From contig JABCSP010000001.1 in assembly GCA_018238825.1 (NCBI GenBank), positions 1 to 48,444 of the forward strand: 48,444 nucleotides of DNA. The letters run 5' to 3'. The notes under the pieces were generated by a model. It had not been told where the DNA came from. It saw nothing but the letters and a program-made list of their open reading frames with translations, and ran no database searches. Below, piece by piece: positions 33,344 to 42,401 of the stretch. Position 1 is the first letter of the stretch, and every line of letters begins with the position of its first letter. The position numbers were made by a program, and so were the translations under genes. This DNA is from Candidatus Thorarchaeota archaeon (GTDB taxonomy: Archaea; Asgardarchaeota; Thorarchaeia; Thorarchaeales; Thorarchaeaceae).

Positions 33344-34087
33344 TTACATCTGTGGGTCAAAAGCTCTAATTTCGCGTACTAAATCTTCAGTTGAACTGAT
33401 TTCAGAAACACAAAGTGGGACATGAATACTATCCGCGATTTTTACAGCTAGTGGATCCAGCTCTTTAACTCCCTGAAGAATTACAACAGCAGGTTTTACG
33501 GCTACTGATGTACTAATCTGACTTGCTTTGATGGCAACCATTGGAGATCTTCCGGTTGATACATTTGCTAGGATTGCACCTCGTTGTGTTGTACCGCCGT
33601 ATAATCTCAGAAGTTGCTGTGGTGTTAGACTCACTATGGCTCGGATACTATCAAGAGCTGTGTATCCGTAGATATCTCTATCAAGTAGATTATGATGAGT
33701 GAGTACTTTGCAATCAAGATGCTCAACTAGTAATCTAGAAGGAATAGGATATCCAAATTCTCTACTGTCAAGAATTGCATCTGATGCTATTTCTGGAGCT
33801 ATCAGCTTTTCAAGTGCTACCGCAACTCTTCCGCCCTCTTCCGCATCCATTTCTATGAGCCCTTCGACAAATCGTTTGATTGTGTCAACTCTTGGAGATT
33901 TTCTCCTCCCGCTCTCATAGTCACTTATTACCGATGGTGAAACACTGAGATGTTTTGCAAGACTCTTTTGTGAAATGTCAAACCGTTCTCGCCATCTTCT
34001 CATAATTGCACCTGGATTATTTTCTGCGAGACAAATCTCGCCAGCCATTGCTTCTGCAAGCCTTTGAAGTGCCTCATTTGAGTCCAT
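33344..34087 (-). CDS. XRE-type HTH transcriptional regulator (COG1395-like)
   Basis: This 247-residue protein has an N-terminal Cro/XRE helix-turn-helix (RWRERFDISQKSLAKHLSVSPSVISDYESGRRKSPRVDTIKRF, residues about 30-75, shown in part) and a C-terminal alpha/beta domain of about 150 residues ending in ...VREIRAFDPQM. The layout fits archaeal COG1395 regulators, whose ligand is unknown. ATG 34085-34087 is chosen because the upstream extension (TTG 34169-34171) would leave only 23 bases to the divergent GPN gene and reads as non-coding. It is followed by the HD hydrolase gene after 23 bases. Confidence 0.85.
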   Translation of the reverse strand: MDSNEALQRLAEAMAGEICLAENNPGAIMRRWRERFDISQKSLAKHLSVSPSVISDYESGRRKSPRVDTIKRFVEGLIEMDAEEGGRVAVALEKLIAPEIASDAILDSREFGYPIPSRLLVEHLDCKVLTHHNLLDRDIYGYTALDSIRAIVSLTPQQLLRLYGGTTQRGAILANVSTGRSPMVAIKASQISTSVAVKPAVVILQGVKELDPLAVKIADSIHVPLCVSEISSTEDLVREIRAFDPQM

Positions 34088-34194
34088 AGGACTCTGATTT
34101 CTTAGATTGTAGATAAGACTTGCGTAGAATGAGATTGGAGTTGGAATAACTAACCGTACCGAAGAATTCAAAGAGGAAAATCTGTCACATCATC

Positions 34195-34971
34195 ATGGTT
34201 CTATCAATGTTTTTCATATTTCTAGTTGGGACTGCAGGTTCCGGGAAGTCTTTGCTTACAGCATCATTAGAGAAATGGCTTGTGGGTTCAGATTTGAGCG
34301 TGACAGTTGTTAATTTAGATCCCGGAGTTGAAAGTCCACCATATACAAGTGATGTAGATATCAGAGAATATGTGGACTATGGTGAAGTGATGAGAACGTT
34401 TGGACTTGGACCCAATGGTGCACTCGTTGCTTCACTGGATATGGCTGTTGGACACGTTGATGATTTGCGAGAAGAAATCATTGAAACTGAGAGAGACTAT
34501 GTCCTTGTAGATTGTCCGGGACAAATGGAGTTGTTCGCATATCGGAACTCGGGGCCACTAATGGTGTCCGGGCTTAGAGGGGATGATCCTGCAGTATCAT
34601 TGTATCTTCTTGATTCCAATATTGCCAGGACTGCAACAGGTTATCTCTCTTCAATGCTTCTTGGTGTATCAATCAATATTCGATTTGGATTGCCTCAACA
34701 ATCTTTACTCAGCAAACCAGACATTCTTACTGAGGATGAAGTTGAAGAAATCGTTCAATGGGGAGAAGAGGTGTATCTTCTTGGAGATGCTTTAGATCAA
34801 TCTGCAGACGGGCTCGTCAGAGAGTATTCCAAATCTATTCTTGAGATGCTTGAAAATCTAGACACAGTAACTGGTACTATACCCGTTTCCGCCAAAAATA
34901 TGACAGGATTCGATATCCTCTATGGTGAATTACAGCGAGTATTTTCTGGTGGAGATAATCTGTACGAGTAG
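34195..34971 (+). CDS. GPN-loop GTPase
   Basis: This 258-residue P-loop GTPase has Walker A GTAGSGKS (near 12-19), the GPN motif GLGPNGAL (near 74-81), Walker B VLVDCPGQMELF (near 101-112) and a G4-like SKPD. It resembles archaeal PAB0955-type GPN proteins, relatives of eukaryotic GPN1/2 that help assemble RNA polymerase II. ATG 34195 is the start, with ATG 34207 in frame and equally plausible. It ends 10 bases before the methyltransferase gene, probably one operon. Confidence 0.93.
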   Translation: MVLSMFFIFLVGTAGSGKSLLTASLEKWLVGSDLSVTVVNLDPGVESPPYTSDVDIREYVDYGEVMRTFGLGPNGALVASLDMAVGHVDDLREEIIETERDYVLVDCPGQMELFAYRNSGPLMVSGLRGDDPAVSLYLLDSNIARTATGYLSSMLLGVSINIRFGLPQQSLLSKPDILTEDEVEEIVQWGEEVYLLGDALDQSADGLVREYSKSILEMLENLDTVTGTIPVSAKNMTGFDILYGELQRVFSGGDNLYE

Positions 34972-34981
34972 GGATGATGGC

Positions 34982-36007
34982 TTGACTGCCTACTTTGCTT
35001 ATATTTCAGGGGAGAATGTTGAACTAGCCAAGGCAGAAGTAGAGGTATTATTGAATCAATATCCAGATGATAAGGAATCAATCTGGCAAGGGCGTTTAGC
35101 CAAAATAACTATGCCAGTTAATCCGACAGGTTTTCTCTTAGAGAGAGCTGCACTTGTTCAGATGGCGGGCACTATTCTGTATGAATCTGATTCAGTTGAC
35201 AAAATAACTCAAGAAATCTCTGATGATGAATGGGTCGTCAATATCACTAAACAAGATGAGTTCTCAGTCAAGACACTATGTGTGGATGTAGATAATGATT
35301 TAGGAATGAGATTGCAGATAGAGAAAGTTCTTGGTGCACATATCAAAAAAGTTACTGGTGCCAGAGTCAATCTTAGATATCCTTCAGTTCAGATTCTGGT
35401 TCTAATATTGTCTAACCGTATTTTAGTTTGTAAATCTAGTACGTCTAGGCTTCGGGCGTTATTGAGAAATAGGGAACCAGGAAAGAAAACATTCTTCCAT
35501 CCAAGTATGATGAATAGTACCTTAGCTAGAGTGATGTGTAATCTTGCAGGGGTTAGGGTTGGTGATGTTGTACTTGATCCATTCTGTGGCGGGGGCGGAA
35601 TACTATGTGAAGCCGCACATATTGGAGCTTCTGTTGTTGGGATTGATTTAAGCTGGAAATTATTAGTCGGAGCAATAAGAAATCTAAACGAGATTGGTGT
35701 AAAGTATTCAATAATTCAAGGGGATGCTCAACACCTCCCTATCAAATCTGTAAATCGTATTGTTACAGATCCGCCCTATGGGCGTGCTAGTTCTACTAGA
35801 GGTAGCAGGGCTATCAAACTTGTAGAATCGTTATTGGAAAATGTTGATTCAATTCTCGAATCAAAAGGAGAATGCCTGTGTCTTTGTGGTGACAGTGAGA
35901 TGAAATTGTCCCACAGTGTCAAGAATGCAGGTTTCACAGTTGTCCGTCAACTTAGAATGAAAGTTCATAGTGGACTGATTCGAGAAATTGTAACAGTTCA
36001 AATCTAG
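34982..36007 (+). CDS. tRNA (guanine10-N2)-methyltransferase (Trm-G10/Trm11-like)
   Basis: This 341-residue protein has an N-terminal THUMP-like region (about 50-160) and a C-terminal SAM methyltransferase with VLDPFCGGGGILCEAA (near 200-215), GIDLSWKLLVGA and catalytic VTDPPYGRAS (near 260-270). This is the aTrm-G10 pattern for m2G10/m22G10 in tRNA. The first start in the frame past the GPN stop is TTG 34982, with GGGATGATGG upstream. An earlier ATG (34922) would overlap GPN by 50 bases and is a shadow. It is convergent with UPF0201, overlapping by 4 bases. Confidence 0.88.
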   Translation: MTAYFAYISGENVELAKAEVEVLLNQYPDDKESIWQGRLAKITMPVNPTGFLLERAALVQMAGTILYESDSVDKITQEISDDEWVVNITKQDEFSVKTLCVDVDNDLGMRLQIEKVLGAHIKKVTGARVNLRYPSVQILVLILSNRILVCKSSTSRLRALLRNREPGKKTFFHPSMMNSTLARVMCNLAGVRVGDVVLDPFCGGGGILCEAAHIGASVVGIDLSWKLLVGAIRNLNEIGVKYSIIQGDAQHLPIKSVNRIVTDPPYGRASSTRGSRAIKLVESLLENVDSILESKGECLCLCGDSEMKLSHSVKNAGFTVVRQLRMKVHSGLIREIVTVQI

Positions 36008-36426
36008 GTGATTATCCGTCCATTTTTTGTACGCGGACTGAACCAATCAAGAAATTCCTCAAATTGAGATTCCGATTTGAAATCGAATTTTATTTCTATC
36101 GAGCCAAGTGGAGGATCTTCATGGGTATTATCGATTAGTCTCAATTTTCCTCTATATGCAGCCTGTTTACCAAAAAAAATGTATGTTGTAAACTCGTCAA
36201 GATTCTTTAGAAGTCGTACTCTTACAGCAGCAAGTATTCTCTTATCATGAATAGATTGTTTCAGTATTGCGAAACCGTTCTTATCAGTTTCAGTTGAATG
36301 TATTTCTGTAAATTCATCTAATTCTGTCCTTGAAAGGGTAATTGGACCAAGAATGTTCTCTATTGCCGCTTCAACTCTTTGGATATCCTCTGTAGGATGA
36401 ACTAAACATCGGATTGTAGATTTCAT
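36004..36426 (-). CDS. UPF0201 family protein
   Basis: This 140-residue protein matches UPF0201 (COG1931): opening TIRCLVHPTEDIQRVEAAIENILG (the PTE..V..AI.N pattern) and alternating strands and helices after it. The related UPF0200 gene lies one base upstream; in other archaea the two are fused in one protein, which shows a functional link. The role is unknown; an RNA-related function is suspected for the family. Starts at ATG 36424-36426. Confidence 0.85.
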   Translation of the reverse strand: MKSTIRCLVHPTEDIQRVEAAIENILGPITLSRTELDEFTEIHSTETDKNGFAILKQSIHDKRILAAVRVRLLKNLDEFTTYIFFGKQAAYRGKLRLIDNTHEDPPLGSIEIKFDFKSESQFEEFLDWFSPRTKNGRIIT

Positions 36427-36427
36427 T

Positions 36428-36976
36428 TCAAGTCAGCTTCTCTACAAGTTCCTTTGAGGAATTTCTTATCTTGTCAATGTTTTCTTCGTTAATCAACATG
36501 ATATCACTTAGTGCAATGACTCCGCCCAAGCCAACTGATAACTCTCTAATGTCACGTTCCCTGAAAACCTCCCAGTTTGAAGGAGCATCTTCACGGTTTC
36601 TCTCTTGTAAACGAGAAAACCGTATCTTAGGAGATGAGTGTACACAGACCACTATTACTTCTTCTGCATAATCATCAAAGACATCTATCTCAGCAATACT
36701 TCTGCAACCCTCTATCACTATGATATCGGATTCATGTTTACGAAGACTATCAAGACAACGAATAGCTATTGCGCCCAGACCATGTATCTCCCTTAGTTCG
36801 AGCATGACTTTCTTGGTATTCTCAGGGTTTTCGTCCAATCCCCGATTTCTAGTTTCTTCACGGATAACATCACCCATGATAATTAATGGAATACCAGCTT
36901 CATGGAATGCATTAGCCACCTCGCTTTTTCCAGCTCCGGGCATCCCAGTGATAATTATTATTTTCAGAATTATCAT
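36428..36976 (-). CDS. UPF0200 family P-loop nucleotide kinase
   Basis: This 182-residue P-loop kinase-like protein (AAA_18/dephospho-CoA kinase fold) has Walker A ITGMPGAGKSEV (near 10-20), Walker-B-like DIIVIEGCRS (near 83-92) and a lid RLQERNREDAPSNWEVFRERD. It belongs to UPF0200 and sits one base from UPF0201, with which it is fused elsewhere. The substrate is unknown. The start ATG 36974-36976 is used; GTG 36989-36991 is in frame. The AAA ATPase gene ends 22 bases away. Confidence 0.87.
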   Translation of the reverse strand: MIILKIIIITGMPGAGKSEVANAFHEAGIPLIIMGDVIREETRNRGLDENPENTKKVMLELREIHGLGAIAIRCLDSLRKHESDIIVIEGCRSIAEIDVFDDYAEEVIVVCVHSSPKIRFSRLQERNREDAPSNWEVFRERDIRELSVGLGGVIALSDIMLINEENIDKIRNSSKELVEKLT

Positions 36977-36998
36977 CCACCACTCAATCACTTATTCT

Positions 36999-38129
36999 CT
37001 AAATAGTATAATTAGGGCTACTCTTAGTTTTTATCTTGTCTAATACGCCTCTAACTATTTCTGAAGTAATAGTGCTTGATTCATCAGTGATTGCAATATG
37101 AAGTGATTCTTTAAGAATACGGTCTCGCAGGTCTCTACCTGATAGACCTTTAGTCATCCTTGCAACTTCTTGTAGATTAATATCAATCTTTAGCGGTAAA
37201 CGTTTGCTGTAATATTGAAGGATACCAAGTCTTTCTTCAATGTTAGGCAGTGCAAATTCAAATACTGTATCGAAGCGATTCTTGATTGCAGGATCAATTA
37301 ATGGTAAGGCATTCGTTGCACCAATGACAACAACTCCAGACGCTTCAGCAGTTTGATCTAGCTCTCCTAGGAGTGCGGTTACAACTTCTGATACATCACC
37401 ACGAATTGATTGGAATGAACGAGACAACCCAATCGCATCAAGTTCGTCAATAAAGATGATGCTAGGTGAATTCTTTCGTGCATCGTCGAAGAGCGCACTA
37501 ATTCTCCTACCGCCATCACCAACATGAACGCCTATCAAATCAGAGGCTTTGGCGAAGAATATCTTAGCATCAGCTTGATTGGCAACCGCTTGAGCTGTCA
37601 TCGTTTTTCCAGTCCCAGGAGGACCATAGAATAGAATCGCACGAGGAGCCCATTCTCCAAATTTAGCTGGATTAAGAAGATACTCAAGTATGAGTTTGCA
37701 CTTTCGTTTTATAGGCTCATGTCCTACAACCTCATTGAGCGTAATTAGACGTGTTGACGTAGATTCTGTAACAGTTGACCGAGATTGTAAATGAATTTTA
37801 GTATCTTTTGAGATGATAGATTCTTCGGGTACAACTTCCAATACTTGGAAAGCATAGTCAGGCATGATATATCGATCAAATAGGTAGAGTCCTTGGCGTA
37901 CAATAGTTCCCATCCATTGCTCACGAGCATAGTCTGCAAAGAGCTCCTCACTATCAATCTCTAGACCTGTTGATCTTGGATCACCCTTGACTCTGAAAGG
38001 GTATCCCATGTCTCTTAGAACTATACTTTTTGTGTTAGGAACCTCAATACTTCTCATTTTTTTAGCTTTTTTCGAGCTTTCTTTAGGAGAAGTATGAATT
38101 TCTATGCTGGAATCTTTTCGTTTTGTCAA
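36999..38129 (-). CDS. AAA+ ATPase, COG1223-like
   Basis: This 376-residue protein has a basic disordered N-terminus (1-30), an N-terminal domain of about 90 residues, then one AAA domain: Walker A ILFYGPPGTGKT (near 165-175), Walker B SIIFIDELDAIG (near 222), sensor-1 VIGATN and C-terminal GLSGRDLRDRIL. It resembles archaeal single-AAA ATPases related to the proteasomal/CDC48 group. Substrates are unknown; the N-terminal domain would set specificity. TTG 38127-38129 is the first usable start. Confidence 0.82.
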   Translation of the reverse strand: MTKRKDSSIEIHTSPKESSKKAKKMRSIEVPNTKSIVLRDMGYPFRVKGDPRSTGLEIDSEELFADYAREQWMGTIVRQGLYLFDRYIMPDYAFQVLEVVPEESIISKDTKIHLQSRSTVTESTSTRLITLNEVVGHEPIKRKCKLILEYLLNPAKFGEWAPRAILFYGPPGTGKTMTAQAVANQADAKIFFAKASDLIGVHVGDGGRRISALFDDARKNSPSIIFIDELDAIGLSRSFQSIRGDVSEVVTALLGELDQTAEASGVVVIGATNALPLIDPAIKNRFDTVFEFALPNIEERLGILQYYSKRLPLKIDINLQEVARMTKGLSGRDLRDRILKESLHIAITDESSTITSEIVRGVLDKIKTKSSPNYTI

Positions 38130-38238
38130 TGTTTAGACAGCACCGAAGCATCGTCTAGTGGTAGTCCTTTAAGAGTTGTCTTAGAACCAGAACCTACATC
38201 TTACATTTTGTATTTAGTAACAAGATGTGGTGGTACAA

Positions 38239-38799
38239 GTGAGTGAAATTGTTAGAGCATTTCTAAGCATCGATATAGAGAATCAAGCACTATTCCCGTA
38301 TATTTCTGAAACTCAAAGCAAACTAGATACTAATCTAGCCAAGATGAAGATAGTTGAAATTGAAAATATCCATTTCACGTTGAGATTCTTTGGAGATACG
38401 TCACTAACAAAAATCGATGAGATTGAATCATGTCTAAGCCAAATCGAAATAGAACCTTTTGAAATTGAGGTACATGGAGTAGGAGCATTTCCTAATAATC
38501 AAAGACCCCGAGTGATATGGATAGGTGTGACTCAGAATGCTGATTGTATATGTAACCTAAAAGCGGAGATAGATTCGCATTTGGAAGAATTGGGATATCA
38601 ACCTGAGAGAAAGAAATTCACTCCACATGCTACCATCGCAAGAGTTCGTTATATCAAAGATACCGAGAAACTCGTCAATAATCTTGATGGATTGGTAAAC
38701 GAGTCAATCGGTTCGATGACTATATCAAAATTCAATCTGAAAAAAAGTACTTTGACTCCTTCAGGCCCTATTTATGAAACACTCTGGCACATACCGTGA
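38239..38799 (+). CDS. thpR: RNA 2',3'-cyclic phosphodiesterase ThpR (2H family)
   Basis: This 186-residue 2H phosphoesterase has both HxT motifs, HFTLRFFGDT (near 45) and HATIARVRY (near 133), flanked by the two lobes of the family. It opens 2',3'-cyclic phosphates formed in RNA processing, including tRNA splicing. The start GTG 38239 has GGTGG five bases upstream; an earlier GTG (38227) is in frame. It lies beside an intron-containing tRNA gene, probably by coincidence. Confidence 0.9.
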   Translation: MSEIVRAFLSIDIENQALFPYISETQSKLDTNLAKMKIVEIENIHFTLRFFGDTSLTKIDEIESCLSQIEIEPFEIEVHGVGAFPNNQRPRVIWIGVTQNADCICNLKAEIDSHLEELGYQPERKKFTPHATIARVRYIKDTEKLVNNLDGLVNESIGSMTISKFNLKKSTLTPSGPIYETLWHIP

Positions 38800-38822
38800 G
38801 GTGAGTGTAAGAAAAGAATGAA

Positions 38823-38930
38823 TGGTGGGCCGGGGGAGACTTGAACTCCCGGTCTCTTGCAATCTGTGACTCGAGGCGCAAGTCCTAAGCCGCCCCAAGC
38901 AAGAATCATACCAAGCTAGACTACCGACCC
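38823..38930 (-). tRNA. tRNA-Pro (anticodon GGG) with a 31-base intron
   Basis: On the minus strand the acceptor stem is GGGTCGG/CCGGCCC (one G-T pair), discriminator A and encoded CCA (38823-38825). The anticodon stem is CTTGC (38899-38903) / GCAAG (38856-38860). After removing 31 bases the loop is TTGGGGT with GGG at 38894-38896. The T arm is GGGAG-TTCAAGT-CTCCC. The splice sites (bulges GGC and ATT) fit canonical position 37/38, though the central helix (TTGG/ACAG) is weak. Confidence 0.93.
38862..38892 (-). other. tRNA-Pro intron at 37/38
   Basis: This 31-base intron interrupts the anticodon loop between G37 (38893) and T38 (38861). It can form a small internal stem GACT/AGTC. The bulge-helix-bulge around it is relaxed rather than perfect, because one pair in the central helix is a mismatch. 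Confidence 0.75.
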
Positions 38931-39081
38931 ATGCTAATGAGGCCGTTGTGTGATTCCAAGATAAACTTATTCTCATAGTCAAAGTTTGGAACACGTGTTC
39001 TAACAATAACATGAAATGCTTTCTATCCTTCAAATTTATCAGATGGTTTGATACCATTCTTAGAATTGGAGACCTGTATAG

Positions 39082-40131
39082 ATGGTAACCGATCTTGTTT
39101 ATCATAATATGTTTGAAAAACATGAGATGTCTGCAGGGCATCCAGAAGGCCCTGATAGATTGAAGAGTGCAATGAATTATGCTGAGAAAGCAGGGCTCTT
39201 TGAAGATGATCGGCTCAATATATTCACTCCAGAACCTGCAAGTTTGGATACAGTGTATGCAATTCATGATAAAATGTATCTTGAAGGAATAAGAGAGAAA
39301 TCAGAGAAGGGAGGGGGTTTCTATTCACTAGATACTGCTGTAAATAGCTATACTTTCGAAGCTGCATTATTAGCTGCAGGTGGTGGAATTGGAGCTGTGG
39401 ACAGAATAATGGCTGGAACCACTGAGAATGCATTCGTGTTGTGTCGACCTCCTGGACATCATGCAGAATTTGAACGTGCATTTGGGTTCTGTTTCATAAA
39501 CAATATTGCCGTTGCTGCAAGCCATCTCATTCGAAATCATGGACTGAGCCGTGTCATGATAATTGATTATGATGCACATCATGGAAATGGTACACAGAAT
39601 TCTTTCTATTCTTCAGACCAAGTACTATACGTAGGACTTCATCAGGATGGTAGAACCCTTTTTCCAGGATCGGGATTTCCTGATGAAATAGGAACTGGTG
39701 AAGGTAAAGGATATACTTTGAACTTAGCAATGTATCCAGGTGCTGGGGATAAATCATATGAATTAGCATTCAAAGAAGTGATAGAACCTATTGCTGAGTC
39801 GTTCAAACCAGAATTCATACTTGTGTCTGTCGGCTTCGATTCTCACTATAAAGATCCTCTAACTTCGCTGGGTCTTACTACAACGGGTTTTGCAATGATG
39901 AATAGTCGACTCAAACAGATTGCATCCAAGGAAACTTCAGGAAAATTAACTTGTTTCTTGGAGGGCGGCTACAATCTGGATGTAATGGGGATGTGTGCAC
40001 AGAATCTGCTCGAAGAATTGGGTGGTATACCAGTTTCTGGATTCAATGAAAACCATATGGAAAGCGAAAATTGTACTCAATATACTGAAGCTCTGATTGA
40101 ACAAGTAACTAAAACTTCACCATTACTTTGA
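39082..40131 (+). CDS. Histone deacetylase family protein
   Basis: This 349-residue protein belongs to the arginase-like deacetylase superfamily (class II-like HDAC/AcuC/APAH). It has RPPGHHAE (near 118-125, the His-His pair), DYDAHHGNGTQ (near 165-175, Zn ligands) and GFDSHYKDP (near 257-265, Zn Asp). Substrates may be acetylated protein lysines or acetyl-polyamines. GGAG lies ten bases before ATG 39082. It is convergent with hel308, overlapping by 9 bases. No histone gene is in the window. Confidence 0.93.
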   Translation: MVTDLVYHNMFEKHEMSAGHPEGPDRLKSAMNYAEKAGLFEDDRLNIFTPEPASLDTVYAIHDKMYLEGIREKSEKGGGFYSLDTAVNSYTFEAALLAAGGGIGAVDRIMAGTTENAFVLCRPPGHHAEFERAFGFCFINNIAVAASHLIRNHGLSRVMIIDYDAHHGNGTQNSFYSSDQVLYVGLHQDGRTLFPGSGFPDEIGTGEGKGYTLNLAMYPGAGDKSYELAFKEVIEPIAESFKPEFILVSVGFDSHYKDPLTSLGLTTTGFAMMNSRLKQIASKETSGKLTCFLEGGYNLDVMGMCAQNLLEELGGIPVSGFNENHMESENCTQYTEALIEQVTKTSPLL

Positions 40132-42363
40132 ATCGAAATCTTCAAGCAGCGTCTGTATCGAGTCATAATCATCTGTTTCATTTGTGGGTTCAATATGGGG
40201 CGTGGTTGCTTTTACCTCCACTCCAAGCTGCTTCTTTATTGATTCTGCAATTGTAGTACCTATTGTTGGGATTCTTGCTAGTTCTTCAATTGGTACGTGG
40301 TATAATTCAGTGAAACTATGTAATCCTTGATTGTGAAGCATTCTTCCACGAATTCGACCAATTCCTCTCAAACCTACAAGTTCCAAAATATCTGAGCGTA
40401 CGCCATATTTGAGTCTTGAACGGAGTCCACGCAGTGATGGGATGTGTTCAGGGTTGTTTGTTATTCGTGCGATTTCCGAAGCTGAATAAATCAACCATTC
40501 TGCAGATTGTACAAATCTATGAACATCACCCATGCCCACGTTGTAACGTTTGGTAATATCCTTCTCAGTGGTTTCAGAAATCCATTCTTGAAGTATCCTA
40601 GTCGTCTTTACTTCTCCTAAGAAGTCAGTATAGGCAGTATCCAGTTCATCGGGGGGTTCAATCATAATCTCATTGTAATGATTTTCAATGAAGACTTCAG
40701 TATCCTCTATTTCAGATCGTGATACGTAGGTCACTGGTTGATCTGGTGTATGGCAAATCATATGCAAGATACCAAAAATAGTATGAGTTTCAAATTGCGA
40801 TAATATATCACGGAACATTATTGCAGTCTGTGGATTAATATAGAGCCGAGATGTACGTATGCCTAGGGCGGTTGCAGTATACAATTCTGAAGAAGTTGTT
40901 TCGATTAGTTTTCCATCCTTCAAGAATTCTATAGCTGAAGAAACGTGATGATCGATTTTCTGTTGTTCATCTGTGCAGGCAAAGAACGTGTTTGAAATGA
41001 GTCCATCAATTTCTTTGCGATCATTCGTTAATTCTGTAGCAATTGCCGCAAGAAGATGTGACCTCAGAGCTGAAGGTGATATGAGTTTAGAGAATATATC
41101 TTCAGGATCTGATAAGATATAATGGTCGACAAGATTATCCTTTTCGTGTTCAGTTTTTGCAATAAGGACAGCTTCTCCATATTTATCATACTTGGGTCGA
41201 CCGGCTCGACCAGCCATCTGTTTGTATTCAAGAATTGGAATTGGATAACTGCCACGATTCTGTTCAAAACGTCGGTAATCGCGAATTATGACTCTTCTTG
41301 CTGGAAGATTGACTCCAGCGGCAAGTGTGGGGGTTGCTACAATTACCTTCAACAAGTTATCCTTGAAAGCGTCTTCTACAAGAGCTCGTTCGTTATTATC
41401 AAGCCCTGCATGATGAAATGCTACACCAGAGGCTACCAATCTTCCCAGTATTTTAGATATTTCAGGTGCAGAAGCTCTACTACCAATTTTTTTTGCAATT
41501 TGTACTAAATGCCTCAGTGTTTCATCTGAGAGATATTTCCGAAGAAAAGGAGCAAGTCGTTTTGCTGTAGCAATTGTTGATTTTCGGCTTGATACAAATA
41601 CAAGTACTTGACCACTCTCATCTAGTGTATCGCAGACAACATCTGCTAGTTCTTCTTTCCGAATGCGGGGTATGTGTTTTACTGACCTTTGATTTGTTTC
41701 GAGATTTTCAAAATCAATAGTACCATCAAGATATACTCCCTCACTTAGTGGCACAGGTCTCCAAGTACTCTTTACAAGTGCTGCGTCTAACCAGTCTGCA
41801 ATATCATTAGCATTAGATATCGTAGCACTCAATGCTACAATTTGAGTCCCTAACATTTGTATTAGTTTTGCAATGACCATCTCCAGTGTGGGGCCCCTTG
41901 TTGGATCATTAATGAGATGGACTTCATCTACTATAATTATACCGACATCATTAATCCAGTCAACCTTGTGCCTAACCAATGAATCAACTTTCTCTGTTGT
42001 GAGAACAACAATATCAGCTTCTCCAAGTTTTGTCCCAGGTGAATCGTAATCCCCAACTGACATTGCTACTGTAATGCCTAATGCTTCGTACTTCTTAAAA
42101 TCTGCATACTTCTCACGAGCAAGAGACTTTAGTGGAACTAGGTATAGTGCTTTGCCACGACCGTCTAGTATTGCCTTCAACATGCAAATTTCAGCAACCA
42201 ACGTCTTTCCCGAGCTAGTAGGAACTGCAAGTACAAGATTTGAACCATCCAAGACTCCCGATTCAAAGGCTTGTTCTTGAGGAGGAAATAGTTTCGTTAT
42301 TCCTAGACTCTGAAGATGACTGATTACTTTCTTATTAATAGCGAGTTCCTCTAGGCGTGTCAT
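40123..42363 (-). CDS. hel308: Ski2-like DNA helicase Hel308
   Basis: This 746-residue superfamily 2 helicase restarts stalled forks. It has motif I AVPTSSGKT (near 45-53), DEVH (near 144), SATI (near 178), motif VI QMAGRAGRP and C-terminal helix-hairpin-helix modules (GLRGIGRIRG, RIPTIGTTIA). The end reads QTLLEDFDSK, matching a PIP-box core Q-x2-L-x2-F, so it probably binds one of the PCNAs; archaeal Hel308 binding to PCNA is known. ATG 42361-42363 has GAGGTATTAC upstream. A TTG at 42405 overlapping the MCM stop (TTGA) is the alternative start. Confidence 0.93.
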   Translation of the reverse strand: MTRLEELAINKKVISHLQSLGITKLFPPQEQAFESGVLDGSNLVLAVPTSSGKTLVAEICMLKAILDGRGKALYLVPLKSLAREKYADFKKYEALGITVAMSVGDYDSPGTKLGEADIVVLTTEKVDSLVRHKVDWINDVGIIIVDEVHLINDPTRGPTLEMVIAKLIQMLGTQIVALSATISNANDIADWLDAALVKSTWRPVPLSEGVYLDGTIDFENLETNQRSVKHIPRIRKEELADVVCDTLDESGQVLVFVSSRKSTIATAKRLAPFLRKYLSDETLRHLVQIAKKIGSRASAPEISKILGRLVASGVAFHHAGLDNNERALVEDAFKDNLLKVIVATPTLAAGVNLPARRVIIRDYRRFEQNRGSYPIPILEYKQMAGRAGRPKYDKYGEAVLIAKTEHEKDNLVDHYILSDPEDIFSKLISPSALRSHLLAAIATELTNDRKEIDGLISNTFFACTDEQQKIDHHVSSAIEFLKDGKLIETTSSELYTATALGIRTSRLYINPQTAIMFRDILSQFETHTIFGILHMICHTPDQPVTYVSRSEIEDTEVFIENHYNEIMIEPPDELDTAYTDFLGEVKTTRILQEWISETTEKDITKRYNVGMGDVHRFVQSAEWLIYSASEIARITNNPEHIPSLRGLRSRLKYGVRSDILELVGLRGIGRIRGRMLHNQGLHSFTELYHVPIEELARIPTIGTTIAESIKKQLGVEVKATTPHIEPTNETDDYDSIQTLLEDFDSK

Positions 42364-42401
42364 GTAATACCTCACAATTTTCCAGTAGCCAGAATTCAGA
42401 T

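Noticed and set aside
34922..34981. Earlier ATG start for the Trm-G10 gene, inside GPN
   Set aside because: It would overlap the GPN gene by 50 bases in another frame; TTG 34982 with upstream GGGATGATGG is preferred.
38148..38200. tRNA-like stretch with CATCGTCTAGTGGTAG, resembling a D arm
   Set aside because: No acceptor pairing, anticodon stem or T loop (TTCRA) follows; treated as chance in the intergenic region before thpR.
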